A stretch of DNA of 19,314 bases from the NCBI GenBank assembly GCA_051657165.1, contig JBOFKD010000156.1, positions 1 to 19,314 on the forward strand, written 5' to 3'. A program made the position numbers and the translations under genes. The notes under the pieces were generated by a model. The model was given only the letters and a program-made list of their open reading frames with translations. It was not told where the DNA came from and searched no databases. How positions within the stretch are numbered: position 1 is the first letter of the stretch; every line of letters begins with the position of its first letter. This DNA is from UBA7332 sp051657165. Its GTDB lineage: Bacteria > Bacteroidota > Bacteroidia > Bacteroidales > UBA7332. Below, in pieces: positions 12,279-19,314 of the stretch.

Positions 12279-13220
12279 TCACTCTTTACTGATATAAACA
12301 GACTGTCTGTGAACGGGATATTTTGTATGAAACCCTTCGTAAAACCGTCCTTCGGTTTCAATCCGATAAAAGTAATTCAATCCGGGCTGAACCTCTGTGT
12401 CTGTAAACTCCTGCACTCCCGGATCATTTGAAGTCATAATCAACTTTGATGAATTATTCAATACCCGATACAGCGAATACGAGAAGAAGTCATTCCGCTC
12501 GTATTTTTTCCACGACACCTTCACACTGTCTCCTCCCAGACGAATGGCTTTAAAGTCTTTTAAAGCTTGTGGCCGGATCATCTCTGCGCTGAACGTCTCT
12601 GTTTTTTCTTTTTCAAAGTCAGTTTTATAAGAGACGTATATATTAAAATCATGTATCCCGTATGAGAGAAGCTTATTAAAACGAACACTGCCTGCTTCAT
12701 CCGGATTTCCGGTAAAACATCTGCCATATTTTTCCGACTCAACTCTTACCGCAATATCTTTACCTGCGAGTGTTTTACTGGTAACCTTAATATGAAAATT
12801 AAGCGTGTCATCACTACAATGAATCGAATTACGTTGCGGAGACATTACTAATATTTCCACTTCCTCCTCTTGACGGGTCAGACAAACGGACTGAAAAAGA
12901 GAATCTGTAAATCGGAGATCCGCTTCAAAAGTGCCTTTTCCATAATATTTATCTTCCACTTCAATCCGGAGTAATTTAGCAGGAAGTCCTCTGAACTCAG
13001 CTCTTCCATAATAATCCGTACTTTTATCTGCAATTTCCCCGTCGATATAAATGATTGCATTCCTTACAGGGTTATTATACTCTGCATATTCGGGATAAGT
13101 AACAATATGTTTATAGTAGGCCTCCAGACGCAAAACTCTGTTTTTCTCTACCTCTTTTTCACATCCGGAAAAAGCCAGGAAACAAATTGAAATAAAAATT
13201 GCAATGATATGCTTTCTCAT
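12279..13220 (-). CDS. lipoprotein, fibronectin type III-like (short paralogue)
   Basis: A 313-residue predicted outer-membrane or surface lipoprotein: signal peptide from MRKHIIAIFIS to SGC (Cys20 in this numbering), then a carboxypeptidase-regulatory/PEGA-like beta-sandwich (NAIIYIDGEIADKSTDYYGR around 55-75, FRGLPAKLLRIEVED), an Ig-like middle part (CSDDTLNFHIKVTS, about 135-215) and a fibronectin type III-like domain (DFKAIRLGGDSVKVSWKKYE then DFFSYSLYRV, about 225-305). It shares this order with the two following lipoproteins but ends after the FN3-like domain and has no C-terminal propeller. The gap to the 604-residue gene is 62 bp. Start at 13220 chosen over an ATG four codons upstream because it puts a lysine/arginine pair directly ahead of the hydrophobic core. 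Confidence 0.75.
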   Translation of the reverse strand: MRKHIIAIFISICFLAFSGCEKEVEKNRVLRLEAYYKHIVTYPEYAEYNNPVRNAIIYIDGEIADKSTDYYGRAEFRGLPAKLLRIEVEDKYYGKGTFEADLRFTDSLFQSVCLTRQEEEVEILVMSPQRNSIHCSDDTLNFHIKVTSKTLAGKDIAVRVESEKYGRCFTGNPDEAGSVRFNKLLSYGIHDFNIYVSYKTDFEKEKTETFSAEMIRPQALKDFKAIRLGGDSVKVSWKKYERNDFFSYSLYRVLNNSSKLIMTSNDPGVQEFTDTEVQPGLNYFYRIETEGRFYEGFHTKYPVHRQSVYISKE

Positions 13221-13282
13221 AGTATTAAACATAAAGGATTATAATTATTTGTATTAATCAGACTTATAAAGGTTCGAAAACC

Positions 13283-15097
13283 TTATTTACCCGTTCGCAC
13301 ACGTTCTATATAGTAGTAGTTTTGTGACTGAAACTGATCGATTTTACTCACGCAAATCAGATCACTACCTGCACGCATGACCGAAACGACATCACCTCTT
13401 GTACGTATCGTACGTACCTGCTTCAGTTCCGGATAAGAAACAACCGCAATCGTACGACTCTCCGTTTCCATTGGAATATACATTTCATCCCCGTTTTCGG
13501 AAAACTCCATGTTCTGATAATTCATATACATCAGATAAACCGGCAAATTCCCCTTTAATACGAGTTTATTATCCGCTATTGCATAAACTTCTTCATCGGC
13601 ACCATTAATCAGATATCTTCCGCAAGGAGATATTTTTATACCTATATTTGAAATAAATGCTTTATCCAGCACCTGAATTTCACCCTGCTGTGTATAAGAA
13701 GCCAGATAAACATCTGATGCCTGCGGTTTAGACAGTATAAGTTTATCCGAAGCTGGTATGCGCTCTATCCTGTTTCCGGCTGCTATATCTTTACGCCATA
13801 CTTCCTCCTTCTGGTTGTTAAAGACACACAAACCATTATAAAACATCGGGTCGGCAAATGAACACAAACGCAAATCGTTATTCAGCTGAATAAAGCTGCT
13901 TATTGCTCCCGGATATTGTTCCGTACTCTTATATTTCAGATTCGCATCATAACGCCAGATCTTTCCATCCTGAAAAGAAAGTAATACATCATTGGTCCCG
14001 TCTCTTTGTTCAAATCGGATATCCGAACAAGCCTGAGGGTGCGACACTCTCCCCGTCACCTTCTTCTGTTCATAATCATATGCAGTCAGCTCACCTTTAT
14101 TCTGATAATACACAACCGGTAATTCGGGATGCACTGCACGTATCATCAGTTTTTCACGTGACATTAACTGATCGCCCATATGCAGCTTTTCGCTGTAAGT
14201 AATGGTATTATTCAAGTAAATATTCCGCACCTCCATCACATACTGCAATGAATCACCGAAAAGAGGATACTGATCTGTAAATTCCACATCATACAGATTA
14301 TACGACCAGTAAATGTAGTTTTTATTCGGATTATCGTCCACAAGCACATAGATGCAATATTCCGAAAAACGGTCTCCGCCAAAACGATCCCATGTCATTT
14401 TCACGGTCTGATCTGCCTGCTTGACTGCACGAAAATTTCGAATCTTCATCGGTTTTTTGAACTCCGCATATTCCTCATACCGGTACACTTCTTTTGTTTC
14501 AGATAGCACCCTTACGATCAGATTGTATCCGCCACAGGGAATCATACCCTCAAACTCTATCTTTCCATCCTCTTTTGCTTTTCCTTCAAACAAAATCAGT
14601 TCGGGAACATGATCCTGATACAGAGACACCCGCACATCCAGCTGTTCTGCGGGAATATATACCGAGTTAAGCTTCATACTGAATTTCAGAGGTTCTCCTT
14701 CACAGTATGATTTAAACAAAGACTTGTCGATCTCTAAAATAAAAGGATCCGTACCCGCAGGATAAAGTACAACAGACACATCCTGCTGCAAATTTTTACG
14801 CAAGTCCACAGTCTTACGGGCTTCTCCGTAATTGCTGTTCGAAACCATCACTTCATACATTCCGGGCTCCAGATTCTCTACAATCAGAATTCCGTTTATA
14901 TCCGTCAGTCCCTCTTGTTTGACACCGTTCAGGTAAACACTGGCACCCGATACTTTAAACGAACCCAGATTATCCACAAAGGCAGATGCTTCAATCTTCA
15001 GTGAAGCCGTTCCCTTATTTTTATCCTCACATCCTGTCAGCACTAAAAGCAGACAGAAAAGTATAGTTAATGTGCTTTTCATTTTCATACTCATCAT
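13283..15097 (-). CDS. lipoprotein, regulatory beta-sandwich + FN3 + probable beta-propeller
   Basis: A 604-residue lipoprotein: signal peptide MKSTLTILFCLLLVLTGC (lipobox Cys23 of the first-ATG numbering), a carboxypeptidase-regulatory-like domain (VYLNGVKQEGLTDINGILIV, about 54-73, then NLEPGMYEVMVSN), an Ig-like part (about 115-215), an FN3-like domain (RNFRAVKQADQTVKMTWDRF, about 218-237) and a long C-terminal part of short repeated strands with SDIRFEQRDGT, GKIWRYDANL, DLRLCSFADP, EVWRKDIAAGN, GRYLINGADEEVYAIAD and RTIAVVSYPELKQVRTI, spaced as blades of a WD40/YVTN-like propeller. Its ATG overlaps the upstream gene's TGA (ATGA), so translation is coupled. Probably exported to the outer membrane; function unknown. 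Confidence 0.78.
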   Translation of the reverse strand: MMSMKMKSTLTILFCLLLVLTGCEDKNKGTASLKIEASAFVDNLGSFKVSGASVYLNGVKQEGLTDINGILIVENLEPGMYEVMVSNSNYGEARKTVDLRKNLQQDVSVVLYPAGTDPFILEIDKSLFKSYCEGEPLKFSMKLNSVYIPAEQLDVRVSLYQDHVPELILFEGKAKEDGKIEFEGMIPCGGYNLIVRVLSETKEVYRYEEYAEFKKPMKIRNFRAVKQADQTVKMTWDRFGGDRFSEYCIYVLVDDNPNKNYIYWSYNLYDVEFTDQYPLFGDSLQYVMEVRNIYLNNTITYSEKLHMGDQLMSREKLMIRAVHPELPVVYYQNKGELTAYDYEQKKVTGRVSHPQACSDIRFEQRDGTNDVLLSFQDGKIWRYDANLKYKSTEQYPGAISSFIQLNNDLRLCSFADPMFYNGLCVFNNQKEEVWRKDIAAGNRIERIPASDKLILSKPQASDVYLASYTQQGEIQVLDKAFISNIGIKISPCGRYLINGADEEVYAIADNKLVLKGNLPVYLMYMNYQNMEFSENGDEMYIPMETESRTIAVVSYPELKQVRTIRTRGDVVSVMRAGSDLICVSKIDQFQSQNYYYIERVRTGK

Positions 15098-16950
15098 CTT
15101 TCATTTAAATCAAACATTTCCATCGTATAACGTACCGTCAGATAATCTGCAATCTTAGATACAACTATCAATTTATCATTCTGCATAAACTGTCTCACGG
15201 GTTCCCCTTTGGTACGGATAACCTTATGCTGATATCTTTCAGGACAGGTATATACACTAACCGAACGTGCCGAAGAATTAAAAATGCACATCTGCTTCGA
15301 ATCTGCAGAGAATATAGCTCCGTCCTGATTGTAATAATCACTTCCACCCTGTGCCATGTTCAAAGATCCGATATACCCGAAATTATCATCTGCATAACAC
15401 AATTTATACACCGGATTTACATTTACCAACATATAAGTTCCGTCAGGCGAAAATACGGGATCCTCCAGGTACCCGTCGAACTTCCGGATTGTTTTACTAA
15501 GCAGCATGCCCGAACGCGAAAATGTAGCTGATACCATTTCATCATATTTCGTGATCCATCTGCTGGCAACTATTCCTGTAACACGGTTACGTGTATGATC
15601 CTGTATCATCTGAAAAGCAGGACAAATTATATCTTCACCGACCTGCTGATAGGTATCCAGCGAGAAGACTCTCAGAATATCTTTGCTTTGCGACCTTTCA
15701 GACTGGAGCGAAACCAGCAGCAGGTTATCAACCAGCGTACTGATACTGTATATATCAAAACTTTTATCACTCACTTTCAGAGCCTTCCGGACTTCCATGG
15801 TTTCAGAATTTACCTGATATACGATTTTATCGCTATCCTTATGATAAGTTCTGCATACAAAAAGATCGTTTGTCCGGTTATTGCCAATCAACATTTTTGC
15901 ATTATGCAGCGTTACAGGCAACATCTTCTGCTCATTGGTCTGATAATTCCACAGCATAATCTTACCTGTTTCCCGGCTTTCTTCAAAATAGAAGTAAGGT
16001 TTTGACGGATGCATACACTTCGGTTCTCCGGGAACGGAATATCTTTTATCCGGACAAGACACGGCCGTATCAGCACGAAATGTTTCAGATCTGTCGTAAA
16101 TTGTATTGATGGTTATATCGTAGAAATATCTGGCACCATATATAGAAATCGGATCGAAGAAGCTTGTCTGATCCGGATTATCAATCGTTGCAATTACTTT
16201 TTGATTCGAACGGATCTCATAATTCCGGAAATCCGCTCCATCGTAGCGCTCCCATTTTAATTCAACCACATCTTTAAAAACCTCAATAGAAGTAAATCTC
16301 ACAGGATTCACTTTCGTGATATCCAACTGGTTATTTTGCGTAATATAAATCCCGTTTGCCTTTCTGATTTCAAGCTGAATATCATGCACACCTGTTGACA
16401 AAAACAACGAAGGAAAAGTCAGGATACCCTTTACCACCGATAAAGAATCTTCGAAAAGCACACCATCCAGATTACTTTTCAGCGACACGTGCATCGGAGT
16501 ATTATCATCGCTGAAGAAACGAAACCGGAAATGCATCTCTTCCTTAGATGAATAGACACTGTCTTTTTCCGGCATAAGCATTTCAAATACTTTACCAGCG
16601 GATTCCCCCTCACTTTTAAAATAGAATGTTTGTTCCGAATGAACATCCGGCTTCAGTTCCACCTTCCGGCTGTGTTTTCCTAAATGGTGATGTGTGACCT
16701 CTAATTCATAAATTCCCGGTTCCAGATCATTAAAGTACAAAGTCCCCAGTCTGTCGGTCTTTCCGGTCTTTTCTCCCGGTATCAGTTTTACAGTAGCTGA
16801 CTCAACCAGCATCGAGGGAGTAAATAGTTTATGATCGGATAATACCGTTACGAATAAAGAAGTCTTCTGTTGTTCAATAGTATCTTCTTTGCATTGCATA
16901 AAGAGTATAAGAAGACTCAAGCTAATCAATAGACGTATTCCCTTTTCCAT
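15094..16950 (-). CDS. lipoprotein, regulatory beta-sandwich + FN3 + probable beta-propeller
   Basis: First gene of the three-lipoprotein operon, 618 residues. Signal peptide MEKGIRLLISLSLLILFMQC (Cys20), regulatory-like domain (TDRLGTLYFNDLEPGIYELE in the middle, followed by HHLGKHSRKVEL), Ig-like part (KDSVYSSKEEMHFRFRFFSD), FN3-like domain (SIEVFKDVVELKWERYDGAD then FRNYEIRSN) and a blade-like C-terminal half (GKIMLWNYQTN, NDLFVCRTYHKDSDKIVYQV, LLVSLQSERSQSKDILRVFS, GTYMLVNVNPVYKLCYAD, SARSVSVYTCPERYQ). An ATG at 16989 would add 13 residues but lies upstream of the -7 box at 16970, so 16950 is the better start. Paralogue of the next two genes. Confidence 0.8.
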   Translation of the reverse strand: MEKGIRLLISLSLLILFMQCKEDTIEQQKTSLFVTVLSDHKLFTPSMLVESATVKLIPGEKTGKTDRLGTLYFNDLEPGIYELEVTHHHLGKHSRKVELKPDVHSEQTFYFKSEGESAGKVFEMLMPEKDSVYSSKEEMHFRFRFFSDDNTPMHVSLKSNLDGVLFEDSLSVVKGILTFPSLFLSTGVHDIQLEIRKANGIYITQNNQLDITKVNPVRFTSIEVFKDVVELKWERYDGADFRNYEIRSNQKVIATIDNPDQTSFFDPISIYGARYFYDITINTIYDRSETFRADTAVSCPDKRYSVPGEPKCMHPSKPYFYFEESRETGKIMLWNYQTNEQKMLPVTLHNAKMLIGNNRTNDLFVCRTYHKDSDKIVYQVNSETMEVRKALKVSDKSFDIYSISTLVDNLLLVSLQSERSQSKDILRVFSLDTYQQVGEDIICPAFQMIQDHTRNRVTGIVASRWITKYDEMVSATFSRSGMLLSKTIRKFDGYLEDPVFSPDGTYMLVNVNPVYKLCYADDNFGYIGSLNMAQGGSDYYNQDGAIFSADSKQMCIFNSSARSVSVYTCPERYQHKVIRTKGEPVRQFMQNDKLIVVSKIADYLTVRYTMEMFDLNER

Positions 16951-16969
16951 GATTTTATTAATTTCTGCA

Positions 16970-16977
16970 CAAATATA
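16970..16977 (-). promoter_or_regulatory. -7 box TATATTTG of the lipoprotein operon
   Basis: TATATTTG on the minus strand, 19 bp upstream of the start codon at 16950. No TTTG with the usual spacing is visible. Confidence 0.5.
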
Positions 16978-17068
16978 CAAATACAGCATTATTATATCGT
17001 TTATTTAAGACAAAGAAACACACATCATCTGCTTTATTCTTCTTTTTATTATCTTATCTCACTAAATA

Positions 17069-17100
17069 TTTGCAGAATTAAAAAACTATCCATATCTTTG
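17069..17100 (+). promoter_or_regulatory. tRNA-Ser promoter, TTTG-N20-TATCTTTG
   Basis: TTTG (17069-17072), exactly 20 bp, then TATCTTTG (17093-17100): a full match to the Bacteroidota consensus, 40 bp upstream of the tRNA. Confidence 0.85.
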
Positions 17101-17140
17101 CATCGCAATTGAGAGAAATACTCATTCGCAAGACCACATT

Positions 17141-17225
17141 GGAGAGATGGCAGAGTGGTCGAATGCGGCGGTCTTGAAAACCGTTGTACTGCAAGGTACC
17201 GGGGGTTCGAATCCCTCTCTCTCCG
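17141..17225 (+). tRNA. tRNA-Ser (anticodon UGA)
   Basis: An 85-nt class II tRNA. Acceptor stem GGAGAGA (17141-17147) pairs with TCTCTCC (17218-17224), discriminator G at 17225. The anticodon loop CTTGAAA carries TGA, the long variable arm and a GTTCGAATC T-loop are present. CCA is not encoded (CTAGA follows). Confidence 0.97.
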
Positions 17226-17230
17226 CTAGA

Positions 17231-17264
17231 AGCGCTGAAAACAAAAGTTTTCAGCGCTTTTTTT
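17231..17264 (+). terminator. terminator of tRNA-Ser
   Basis: Perfect 12-bp stem AGCGCTGAAAAC (17231-17242) / GTTTTCAGCGCT (17247-17258), AAAA loop, T-run to 17264. Confidence 0.93.
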
Positions 17265-17313
17265 ATTGTGCCTGCCAGTAATACTAAAATATAAATTCAT
17301 AACTACCTATCTG

Positions 17314-17898
17314 CTATTTAGTATGCCTGTAGACATAACATCCTGCCTCAGAAGGATGGTCTTGCACGTAATCACTACTCTTCTCTTTTCTTAAAGCATA
17401 GATAATCAAAAAGTCACCACTACCAGCAACCATGAAAACGATGCTGAGGATGAGCAGATCTGAAGAACCAATGATGATAGATATTATACCCGGTATTAGT
17501 CCCAATATAATGGCAGGCATTATAGCTCCGGTTATATAATGCTTTACAGAGAGTGATTCTTTGCAGTGGCAATAGGGTGTTAGCGATTTCCATAATACCC
17601 CAAATCTAATTGATTTAAATCCACTCCTGGCATACACAGCCCAGGTTATACCGTGAATTAACTCGTGAAGGATAATCCCCAGGATGAAAAAGACAATAAA
17701 TGGTAATATTTCGAATATATCAGATTCTGAAGCGATTCCTCTGTTAAGCCTAAAGCGACCTGAAGATGAACCCCAAATGATATAATAAGGTAATCCGAAG
17801 AGTAAAGTAGCTGGTATCGTGAAAACAACAGCAAGGATATTAGCCTTGACAATATTAATTGTCAGTTTTTCCTTCTCTAGATGATGATGTTCTTCCAT
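17314..17898 (-). CDS. DUF3267 membrane metalloprotease-like protein
   Basis: A 194-residue membrane protein of the DUF3267 family of putative zinc-dependent intramembrane proteases. Hydrophobic helices lie at about 19-41, 63-82, 123-143, and 147-168. HELIHG (H78, E79, H82) within the second helix is the zinc-binding and catalytic motif; AGSGDFLIIYAL near 157-168 supplies the conserved Asp of the family, and DHPSEAGCYVY near the end is its typical C-terminal motif. Length is normal and motif residues are intact. Monocistronic, convergent to the tRNA; no terminator beyond its stop apart from that of the tRNA. Substrate unknown. Confidence 0.88.
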   Translation of the reverse strand: MEEHHHLEKEKLTINIVKANILAVVFTIPATLLFGLPYYIIWGSSSGRFRLNRGIASESDIFEILPFIVFFILGIILHELIHGITWAVYARSGFKSIRFGVLWKSLTPYCHCKESLSVKHYITGAIMPAIILGLIPGIISIIIGSSDLLILSIVFMVAGSGDFLIIYALRKEKSSDYVQDHPSEAGCYVYRHTK

Positions 17899-18101
17899 AG
17901 TAATGTTATTTAGTATTCATAGATTGTTGCTATTATTCTTTTTTCATTTGTATTTGATTGGTTTGCAATGTAATGTATATATTTCAGAAGTATCATATAT
18001 AATAGCCAATATTGTTGTTATTCAATCTCTTATTTCGCCATTTTACGTAGTCCTGCTATAATATATTCGTTCGTAGTGCCCATATTTCATAAAAACCGTT
18101 G

Positions 18102-18109
18102 TAATTTTG
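18102..18109 (+). promoter_or_regulatory. -7 box TAATTTTG of the MFS gene
   Basis: TAATTTTG fits TAnnTTTG and lies 30 bp before the start codon. No -33 TTTG at the usual spacing. The remaining 17899-18101 sequence shows no other feature. Confidence 0.45.
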
Positions 18110-18139
18110 CCGCATATTTTCTAAATTTAAACAAATTAC

Positions 18140-19314
18140 ATGAGTCAAATTAATAGTCAGGATAATATTGAGCATCCGACAAAAACAGAGAATCAACCTT
18201 TGCATCCTTCGCAGGAGAAACTGCTTACACCAAATTACATTTACATTTTCCTGGGTAACTTCCTGATGTTTTTCTCATTTTATATGCTTCTTCCTGTACT
18301 ACCCATGTACCTGATCGAGCAATTTCAGGCAGGAAAATCACTGATCGGAATTATTCTTGCCTCTTATACAATAACGGCTCTGCTGATCAGACCATTTGCC
18401 GGCTATATCGTCGATCAGTTTAAGCGCAAACCCATGCTGCTATTTGCCTATTTTTTGTTTATCTCCTACTTTGCAGGATATATGGTTGCTGCTTCCGTCT
18501 TATTATTTGCCGTTTTAAGAGCAACGCATGGTATTGCTTTCGGACTAGTCACAATATCCAGTTCCACAATGGCTGTTGATGTGATGCCAGCATCCCGTCG
18601 CAACGAAGGTATCGGATACTTCGGGCTTTCCATGAATTTGGCTATGGCCATCGGCCCTGTTGTTTCCCTTTTCATTTATGATACGTACGCCAGTTACAAT
18701 GCTATTTTTGCGACAACCATCGTTGCCGGAGCACTCGGACTGCTGGTCGTTTCTTTCATCAAAGCACCCAAACATATACCCGTCGCTCACGAGCCGATCT
18801 CCATGGACCGTTTCTTCCTCATAAAAGGATTACCCGGTGCTATAACACTTGCTTTACTCGCTTTCAGTTACGGCATCTTATCTACCTATGTAGCTATTTA
18901 CGGAGCTCAGGAAGTAGGGTTGAAATCCGGAACGGGACTATTCTTTGTGGCCATGGCTGCCGGACTGGTCCTTTCCCGAATAATTGCAGCCAGAATGATG
19001 AATCGCGGCGAGCTGAATAAAGTGATAAATATGGGAATCATTATCATGTTTTTCAGTTACCTGATTTTCATCTTCCTGCAAAATGCTTTTTGCTTTTACC
19101 TCTCGGCCATAACTTTAGGAGTTTCATACGGTTTTGTTTGTCCGGCATTTCAGGCAATGTTTATCAATCTCGCAAAACACAACCAGCGCGGAACAGCTAA
19201 TTCAACGTATTATATTTCGTGGGATCTGGGAATCGGTCTGGGTGTCTTAATAGGCGGACAAATTGCCGACATGGCAAACTACACGACATCCTACATCGCA
19301 GGAGTTTTTCTGGT
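18140..19314 (+). CDS. MFS transporter (partial, runs off window)
   Basis: An open frame from ATG at 18140 to the window end, 391 codons visible. After a polar N-terminus of about 33 residues come repeated membrane helices (IYIFLGNFLMFFSFYMLLPV; SLIGIILASYTITALLIRPF; PMLLFAYFLFISYFAGYMVA; LRATHGIAFGLVTISSSTMA; and others). The loop between helices 2 and 3 has the major-facilitator signature GYIVDQFKRKP (compare G-x-x-x-D-R-x-G-R-R/K). Helices beyond the central region and the matching second half follow, so nearly the full 12-helix protein is present. Substrate unknown; drug or sugar efflux are common for this type. Confidence 0.92.
   Translation, partial: MSQINSQDNIEHPTKTENQPLHPSQEKLLTPNYIYIFLGNFLMFFSFYMLLPVLPMYLIEQFQAGKSLIGIILASYTITALLIRPFAGYIVDQFKRKPMLLFAYFLFISYFAGYMVAASVLLFAVLRATHGIAFGLVTISSSTMAVDVMPASRRNEGIGYFGLSMNLAMAIGPVVSLFIYDTYASYNAIFATTIVAGALGLLVVSFIKAPKHIPVAHEPISMDRFFLIKGLPGAITLALLAFSYGILSTYVAIYGAQEVGLKSGTGLFFVAMAAGLVLSRIIAARMMNRGELNKVINMGIIIMFFSYLIFIFLQNAFCFYLSAITLGVSYGFVCPAFQAMFINLAKHNQRGTANSTYYISWDLGIGLGVLIGGQIADMANYTTSYIAGVFL

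Noticed and set aside
13269..13284. AAGGTT-CGAA-AACCTT inverted repeat resembling the satD operator
   Set aside because: Only six bases per arm and it overlaps a stop codon of an unrelated gene; similarity is probably chance.
17141..17225. tRNA-Ser as integration site for the accessory region
   Set aside because: No copy of the tRNA 3' end is found elsewhere in the window, and no integrase is present; the accessory region lies 7 kb away.

Overview
The window looks like chromosomal DNA of a Bacteroidota member, most likely Bacteroidales. Two promoters match the TTTG-N20-TAnnTTTG consensus of that phylum (in front of hicA and of the tRNA-Ser gene), and further TAnnTTTG boxes lie at several gene starts. 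Three tandem SusD-era style lipoproteins (short signal peptide, then Cys) and proteins such as the SatD/DUF3307 pair and HicAB also fit. The genus cannot be fixed from the sequence. Almost every gene is on the minus strand.

Layout. (1) 1-1076: a 20-bp inverted repeat, an antibiotic-biosynthesis-monooxygenase-like protein and a maltose/galactoside O-acetyltransferase-like enzyme. (2) 1138-9900: an AT-rich accessory stretch. It holds an AlbA_2/HATPase_c_4 regulator with an in-frame 12-bp minisatellite, an unrecognised one-helix membrane protein, a SatD-DUF3307 pair behind three evenly spaced 20-bp palindromes, an orphan HicB, a complete hicA-hicB toxin-antitoxin pair, an outer-membrane-type lipoprotein next to an AbiH-family abortive-infection gene, and a DUF4145 protein. 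The stretch ends in a second, truncated copy of the acetyltransferase/AlbA_2 gene junction found at 841-1323. (3) 9960-12222: a two-helix small membrane protein, then an Old Yellow Enzyme-type flavin oxidoreductase divergent from an IclR regulator. (4) 12279-16950: three paralogous lipoproteins (regulatory beta-sandwich, Ig-like region, fibronectin type III-like domain, and in two of them a probable C-terminal beta-propeller). (5) 17093-19314: tRNA-Ser(UGA) with its own promoter and terminator, a DUF3267 membrane metalloprotease-like protein and the beginning of an MFS transporter that runs off the window.

How it may work together. Stretch (2) reads as a small defence/stress island built by repeated local recombination: the 483-bp direct duplication (offset exactly 8553 bp), the duplicated 72-bp terminator at 5440 and 10179, and the repeated terminator-promoter unit on both sides of the DUF4145 gene are three independent pairs of direct repeats. 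hicAB, AbiH and SatD-DUF3307 each carry a visible regulatory arrangement (operator palindromes, close spacing or overlap). The most interesting candidate system is SatD-DUF3307: the SatD protein keeps several marks of the class III nucleotidyl cyclase fold, is coupled by an 8-bp overlap to a membrane protein, and sits behind a three-palindrome operator. All functional proposals beyond family membership are inference from sequence alone.
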